NCBI GenBank assembly: GCA_017411235.1
Contig: JAFPMR010000117.1
Span: forward strand, 1-26,197
Reading direction: 5' to 3'
Length of the DNA stretch: 26,197 nt
Source of the DNA: Bacilli bacterium
Lineage (GTDB): Bacteria > Bacillota_I > Bacilli_A > RF39 > UBA660
Every line of letters starts with the position of its first letter. Position 1 is the stretch's first letter. This document shows, piece by piece, positions 22,921 to 26,197 of this stretch. The notes below the pieces were generated by a model. That model saw only the letters and a program-made list of their open reading frames with translations. It made no database searches and had not been told where the DNA came from. The position numbers were made by a program, and so were the translations under genes.

Positions 22921-24256
22921 TTTCGTCCTCCTTAATTAAAGCTTTGATATTAGCTGTCATATCGAAACATACCATTGTATAAATATCACCTTTGCTATCA
23001 GCTTTTACCATTTTAATTAATTTAGATAAATCATCAACTAAAACAATCTTGTCTTTACTAATATTAGCAAACTCTAATCTAGTAACAACATCATATCTAA
23101 ATCTTCCAATACAATATATCTTATCAATCTTTTTATCGTTTAATAATTCAAATTCAACATCCCATAGCCAAGACAAATCATTGAATCTATATCTTCTAGA
23201 AACATTATCAAAACCAAGAATAATAGTTTTCTTACCCTCTTGATTCTTAATGAATCTAAGAGATTGATAATAACTTAAATTATTCTCATTTTTAGTTTCT
23301 AACATTGTAAGCTTACGACCATCAAGTTCAGAAACTTTACCACGTTTACTATCTAACTTATCACCATTAATAGCTTCACTTAATTGTTTATCAGATAGAC
23401 CGATATCTTTACATAAAGCATAAGCGGCAGCTGTATAATAAACTGCATAAATAACATCTTTATTTAAATAAATATTCTTGTTGTTAATCTTAATATTGTG
23501 TTTTTGAAAATCAACTTCATTAACTTCAAAATCTACCTTGCCACGTTTAAAATCTTTATTAGGACAAGAATAATTTCCAATATGTCCATAATGATAATAT
23601 TCATATTTTAACTTACTATGACAAATAGGGCAGTAAGCAAAATCAACACAGTCAATAACCGTTTTTTCATAACTATCATCCATCTTACTTACACCATAAG
23701 TAACTATCTCATTATCTTTAAATAAATATGAAAGTCTATTAACTAAAGGATCATCAGCATTAACAATTAATTTAGTATCTTTACCAATAGCTTTAATAAT
23801 CTCATTAAATACTAAAAGAGTTTCACCATTACTAGCAGGTTGATCTCTAGTTACATTAGTAACAATTAAATGAGTCATTTTATTCTTACCAAAGATTAAT
23901 TTTAAATGTCTTTCATCACATTCTAATAACAATACATCGTGTTGGAATTCACCTTTCCAATTGCAATTATTTAGAATTAATGTTGTAGCTGCAAGAACTC
24001 CGTTACTACCATTCTTGTTATAACATACATCATAACCTGCATCTGTAAGTATATGATTAATTAAATCAGTAGTAGATCCTTTACCAGATGAACCAGTAAC
24101 AGCAATAACATACTTAGGATATTTAACTTTTTCTAAGATCTTCTTTTGATGTAGATAATCATAAACAATACATCCTGGTAAAACAGAACCATTCTTTCCA
24201 AACATCTTACATACTTTTGTTACTAATTTATTAATAAAAATCATTAGTCTTAACAT
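22907..24256 (-). CDS. murT: MurT-like Mur ligase (DUF1727)
   Basis: A 449-residue Mur-ligase-fold protein that pairs with the GatD-like gene. In the known complex MurT activates the D-Glu of lipid II with ATP for amidation to D-iso-Gln. Seen: P-loop VTGSSGKGSTT (54-64), a FolC-like GKGST rather than the usual GTNGKTT; ECDERHL; VTNVTRDQ; NADDPL; a zinc-ribbon region with Cys 209, 212 and 231, where the fourth Cys is Lys 234; and the C-terminal DLSWLWDVEFE typical of DUF1727. PASNGE stands where D-R-x-G-E is usual. The start is ATG 24254-24256 with AGGTGG upstream. All core folds are present, but several signature residues are altered, matching the odd GatD. Confidence 0.87.
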   Translation of the reverse strand: MLRLMIFINKLVTKVCKMFGKNGSVLPGCIVYDYLHQKKILEKVKYPKYVIAVTGSSGKGSTTDLINHILTDAGYDVCYNKNGSNGVLAATTLILNNCNWKGEFQHDVLLLECDERHLKLIFGKNKMTHLIVTNVTRDQPASNGETLLVFNEIIKAIGKDTKLIVNADDPLVNRLSYLFKDNEIVTYGVSKMDDSYEKTVIDCVDFAYCPICHSKLKYEYYHYGHIGNYSCPNKDFKRGKVDFEVNEVDFQKHNIKINNKNIYLNKDVIYAVYYTAAAYALCKDIGLSDKQLSEAINGDKLDSKRGKVSELDGRKLTMLETKNENNLSYYQSLRFIKNQEGKKTIILGFDNVSRRYRFNDLSWLWDVEFELLNDKKIDKIYCIGRFRYDVVTRLEFANISKDKIVLVDDLSKLIKMVKADSKGDIYTMVCFDMTANIKALIKEDENENN

Positions 24257-24272
24257 AATACCACCTGCTACA

Positions 24273-24281
24273 ATTATACCA
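24273..24281 (-). promoter_or_regulatory. Extended -10 promoter of the murT-gatD pair
   Basis: On the minus strand TGG precedes a perfect TATAAT (24278-24273), 17 nt from the start codon. No clear -35. Confidence 0.6.
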
Positions 24282-24317
24282 TTATTAGGCTATAATAACG
24301 AGAAAAACAATAATTCT

Positions 24318-24345
24318 TTGACATAAAACATGAGTATTGTATAAT
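24318..24345 (+). promoter_or_regulatory. Near-consensus promoter of the S4-domain gene
   Basis: TTGACA (24318-24323), a 16-nt spacer and TATAAT (24340-24345). The -10 ends 18 nt before the chosen start codon. Confidence 0.75.
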
Positions 24346-24363
24346 TTGAATGAGATGAAGTTT

Positions 24364-25056
24364 ATGAAAACAAATATATATAATGATGAAAAAATAATAG
24401 AACATTTATATAATTATGGCTATTCTAGATTCCTAACAATTAAAGAATTGATTTCAGTAAAAGGAAAACTAAACAAAAATGAATATAATGTTTATTATCC
24501 ATACCAAGATGCTTCTAAAGTAATTCTTTATAAAAAAGAAATACCAGAAATATCTTTACTTAAAATAGAAGGGTCAAATAACATTAGACATCAAGATATT
24601 ATGGGAACAATCTTCAAAGAAGGATTAAAAGAAGATAGCTTTGGTGACATCGTTAAGTATAATAATGATTTCTATATCTTCGTTTTACCTCACTTAGTAG
24701 ATGATATCAAATACCATATGCAAAAGATTAGAAACGAAAGAGTAAAGATATCTGAAGTAGATATAGATATCAAAGAAAACTTTAAGCAAGAATATATTAC
24801 TAAAGAATACATAGTATCTTCCTTAAGAATAGATAACATAGTAAGTACTATAACTAATGAGAGTAGAAATAGTGTTTTGGATAAATTTAAAAACAATGAA
24901 ATATATCTAAATTATGAAGATTCTGTTAAACCAACTAGAACACTACATGAAGGAGATATCTTTAGTATACGTAGATATGGAAAATATAAATTTAATAGTA
25001 TCTTAAAAAATACTAAAAAAGGCGGTTATATAATAGAGGTTCTAATGTACAAATAG
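24364..25056 (+). CDS. YlmH-type S4-domain RNA-binding protein
   Basis: A 230-residue protein of the YlmH family, known for association with divisome genes and, in Bacillus, with ribosome rescue. The central segment RHQDIMGTIFKEGLKEDSFGDI matches the R-x-D-x-x-G-x-x-x-x-x-G-I-x-R-x-x-x-G-D-I block. A C-terminal S4 domain (about 155-225) holds SSLRIDNIVST, NSVLDKFKNNEIYLNY and the ending LHEGDIFSIRRYGKYKF. The start is ATG 24364; longer frames begin inside the promoter. Its SD is weak. In many Bacilli ylmH lies next to divIVA and sepF, but here it is monocistronic and divergent from murT-gatD. Its stop codon is inside the terminator stem. Confidence 0.88.
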   Translation: MKTNIYNDEKIIEHLYNYGYSRFLTIKELISVKGKLNKNEYNVYYPYQDASKVILYKKEIPEISLLKIEGSNNIRHQDIMGTIFKEGLKEDSFGDIVKYNNDFYIFVLPHLVDDIKYHMQKIRNERVKISEVDIDIKENFKQEYITKEYIVSSLRIDNIVSTITNESRNSVLDKFKNNEIYLNYEDSVKPTRTLHEGDIFSIRRYGKYKFNSILKNTKKGGYIIEVLMYK

Positions 25057-25067
25057 AACCTTTTTTT
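25035..25067 (+). terminator. Rho-independent terminator of the S4-domain gene
   Basis: AGAGGTTCTA (25035-25044) pairs with TAGAACCTTT (25054-25063, one G-T) around a 9-nt loop, then T to 25067. The right arm starts with the TAG stop codon. Confidence 0.85.
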
Positions 25068-25078
25068 GATAGTAAAAT

Positions 25079-25107
25079 TTGACTAAAAGAGGCATTCATA
25101 GTATTAT
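25079..25107 (+). promoter_or_regulatory. Promoter of the second AP-x-GY protein gene
   Basis: TTGACT (25079-25084), a 17-nt spacer and TATTAT (25102-25107). The block 25069-25091 matches 81-103 at 21 of 23 positions. Confidence 0.65.
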
Positions 25108-25138
25108 AAGCATCGTCAAAAAACAAAGGGGGATTTTT

Positions 25139-25897
25139 ATGTCAATATCAAGTGAAAAATTATATACTGAACCAGGTTCAGAAGAAGAACTTGAATTACA
25201 ACAAGAACAAGAAAAAGTTCGTAGAAGAAGTAATAATACTGGAGCTAAAACTGGAAAAGGTAAAAAGATAGCTTTAACTATTCTAGTAATTGGTGGAATA
25301 GCTGCAGCTGCTATTTTTGGAACTAAAGCAGTACATACAGCTCAAGAATACCAAAGAGTAGATAGTTTATTATCAAGTTATCAAGTTGAAAACTATGTTG
25401 CTTTCCCAGGTCAAATGCTAACTGATAGAGCATATGATATTACAATAGCAGATGGTAAAAAAATTACAAATAGATTAGAAAGAAATGGAATCGAATACAT
25501 TAATATCAATGGTCAATTCTATACACCAAATGGAATCGATATTAATCTATTAACATTTGAAGTAGTTTATACTGATCAAGTTGATGCTATGAAGATTACT
25601 AGCGATGGCCAAACAATGTATATGGCACCTGCCGGATACACTTTAAATGGAACAAAAGCTAAAAAAGATGAAGTTGAAATTAGAACTGTTGCATTACCAG
25701 CAAACCAAGATGTTTCAAATGTAAGTTTCCCTGGTGCAACAAGTTGGAATCTTGCTGATGAACCACAATTAATTCATACATTACCATATAGTGTTATCGA
25801 AAATGGTACACTAATTTGTGATGTACCAGATGGAGCAAGTTTAAACGAAAATAATCAATGCTATGGTTCATTAGACTTAGCACCAAAAAAACGTTAA
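25139..25897 (+). CDS. Second bitopic membrane protein with AP-x-GY modules
   Basis: A 252-residue protein, paralogous in layout to the product of 146-781. An acidic/basic cytoplasmic N-terminus (about 1-42) is followed by one transmembrane helix (about 43-62) and an outer region of about 190 residues. Two modules are recognisable: TSDGQTMYMAPAGYTLNG (about 155-172), which closely matches TEDGKTIYTAPAGYVL in the other protein, and VPDGASLNENNQCYG (about 229-243), which parallels its APEGYILVGDKCYK. The region between TM and modules (about 70-150) has no counterpart there. The start is ATG 25139 with AAAGGGGGA; the in-frame TTG 25079 is in the promoter. No LPxTG or lipobox. Function unknown; no named family recognised. 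Confidence 0.85.
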   Translation: MSISSEKLYTEPGSEEELELQQEQEKVRRRSNNTGAKTGKGKKIALTILVIGGIAAAAIFGTKAVHTAQEYQRVDSLLSSYQVENYVAFPGQMLTDRAYDITIADGKKITNRLERNGIEYININGQFYTPNGIDINLLTFEVVYTDQVDAMKITSDGQTMYMAPAGYTLNGTKAKKDEVEIRTVALPANQDVSNVSFPGATSWNLADEPQLIHTLPYSVIENGTLICDVPDGASLNENNQCYGSLDLAPKKR

Positions 25898-25910
25898 AAA
25901 AATAATCAAA

Positions 25911-25937
25911 AAGTACTTGTTATAAGTGCTTTTTTTT
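25911..25937 (+). terminator. Rho-independent terminator overlapping the rpsB promoter
   Basis: AAGTACTT (25911-25918) pairs with AAGTGCTT (25924-25931, one G-T) around GTTAT, followed by T to 25937. Confidence 0.8.
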
Positions 25938-25945
25938 GTTACAAT
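25917..25945 (+). promoter_or_regulatory. Promoter of rpsB
   Basis: TTGTTA (25917-25922), a 17-nt spacer ending in TGT, and TACAAT (25940-25945). The -35 is the loop of the upstream terminator hairpin. Confidence 0.6.
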
Positions 25946-25951
25946 AGTTGC

Positions 25952-26046
25952 GGTTTCCATATGGGAACCAAATAAGCACAAATATTGGTTATATTGCCTA
26001 GTGGCCATAGGTTGGTAATATATAGGTATTTGGAAGTATTAACGAA
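25952..26046 (+). promoter_or_regulatory. Structured 5' leader of rpsB
   Basis: A leader of about 110 nt between the predicted transcription start and the rpsB ATG, the longest in the window. Hairpin 1 is GGTTTCC (25952-25958) with GGGAACC (25963-25969) around ATAT. A second, branched-looking element pairs AAATA (25980-25984) with TATTT (26027-26031), ATATT (25991-25995) with AATAT (26017-26021) and CCTA (25997-26000) with TAGG (26008-26011). This fits an autoregulatory ribosomal-protein leader, but I cannot match it to a named class. Confidence 0.5.
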
Positions 26047-26062
26047 AAGGAGAGTGAAAAAT

Positions 26063-26197
26063 ATGGCAGTAGTTTCTTTAAGTTATTTATTAGAAGCTGG
26101 AGTTCATTTTGGTCATCAAACAAAAAGATGGAATCCAAAAATGAAAGAGTACATTTACACAACTAGAGACGACATTTATATTATCGACTTACAAAAA
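26063..26197 (+). CDS. rpsB: 30S ribosomal protein S2, 5' part
   Basis: The first 45 codons of rpsB; the gene continues past the window end. The N-terminus contains [20 protein letters not shown] and ends YIIDLQK, which is diagnostic for S2. ATG 26063 has a strong AAAGGAG SD about 10 nt upstream. S2 binds the 30S head late in assembly. It is preceded by a structured leader and its own promoter. In most Bacilli tsf, pyrH and frr follow, outside this window. Confidence 0.97.
   Translation, partial: MAVVSLSYLLEAGVHFGHQTKRWNPKMKEYIYTTRDDIYIIDLQK

Noticed and set aside
24337..24363. TTG 24337 or ATG 24355 as start of the S4-domain gene
   Set aside because: TTG 24337 lies upstream of the -10. ATG 24355 would leave only a few leader bases and no SD; ATG 24364 fits better.
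1..26197. tRNA, rRNA, CRISPR arrays, insertion sequences, prophage genes
   Set aside because: I looked on both strands and saw no cloverleaf, rRNA core, spaced repeat array, transposase or phage structural gene.

Overview
The window is 26.2 kb of AT-rich, densely packed DNA. The genes point to a low-GC Gram-positive (Bacillota/Bacilli-like) bacterium with a peptidoglycan wall: murG-murB-divIB, a MurT/GatD-like pair, a YukB/EssC-type type VII secretion ATPase with WXG100 proteins, Shine-Dalgarno (SD) sites and U-tract terminators. A gut-type Bacilli lineage on the Erysipelotrichia/RF39 side is plausible but cannot be proven from the sequence. The code is standard, although TGA appears to be a very rare stop (1 of 24 complete genes).

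Layout. 146-781: a bitopic membrane protein with extracytoplasmic AP-x-GY repeats. 847-4331: a COG2509-type FAD dehydrogenase and an adenylate-forming (ANL) enzyme. 4417-7616: a phosphorelay made of a 7TM hybrid histidine kinase with two receivers and an HPt-receiver protein, with no DNA-binding output. 7682-8581: an EamA/DMT transporter. 8608-9420 (minus): an unrecognised helical protein. 9563-13954: the type VII secretion region. It holds a lipoprotein zinc metallopeptidase (HEIYH), six small helical proteins (two with a clear WEG motif) and, converging on them, an EsaB/YukD-like ubiquitin-fold protein. 13947-18584 (minus): EssC. 18754-22168: murG, murB, divIB/ftsQ and queH. 22165-24256 (minus): murT-like and gatD-like genes that form an overlapping pair. 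24364-25056: a YlmH-type S4 RNA-binding protein. 25139-25897: a second AP-x-GY bitopic protein. 26063 to the end: the start of rpsB behind a structured leader.

How the parts fit. EssC, the EsaB-like protein and the WXG100 cassette are the recognisable core of a type VIIb secretion system. EsaA, EssA, EssB and LXG toxins are not in the window, so the membrane complex is either encoded elsewhere or divergent. The metallopeptidase is an attractive partner on the outer face of the membrane. The cell-wall block makes lipid II (MurB, MurG) and supports division (DivIB). The MurT/GatD pair would normally amidate lipid II, but this GatD lacks both catalytic residues and this MurT has an altered P-loop and zinc site.

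The most notable points are the catalytically dead-looking GatD; the palindromic terminator that gives two convergent proteins the same KSTD tail and puts both stop codons in its loop; terminators whose U-tract runs straight into the extended -10 of the next gene; and a shared 23-nt promoter block ahead of the two AP-x-GY proteins.
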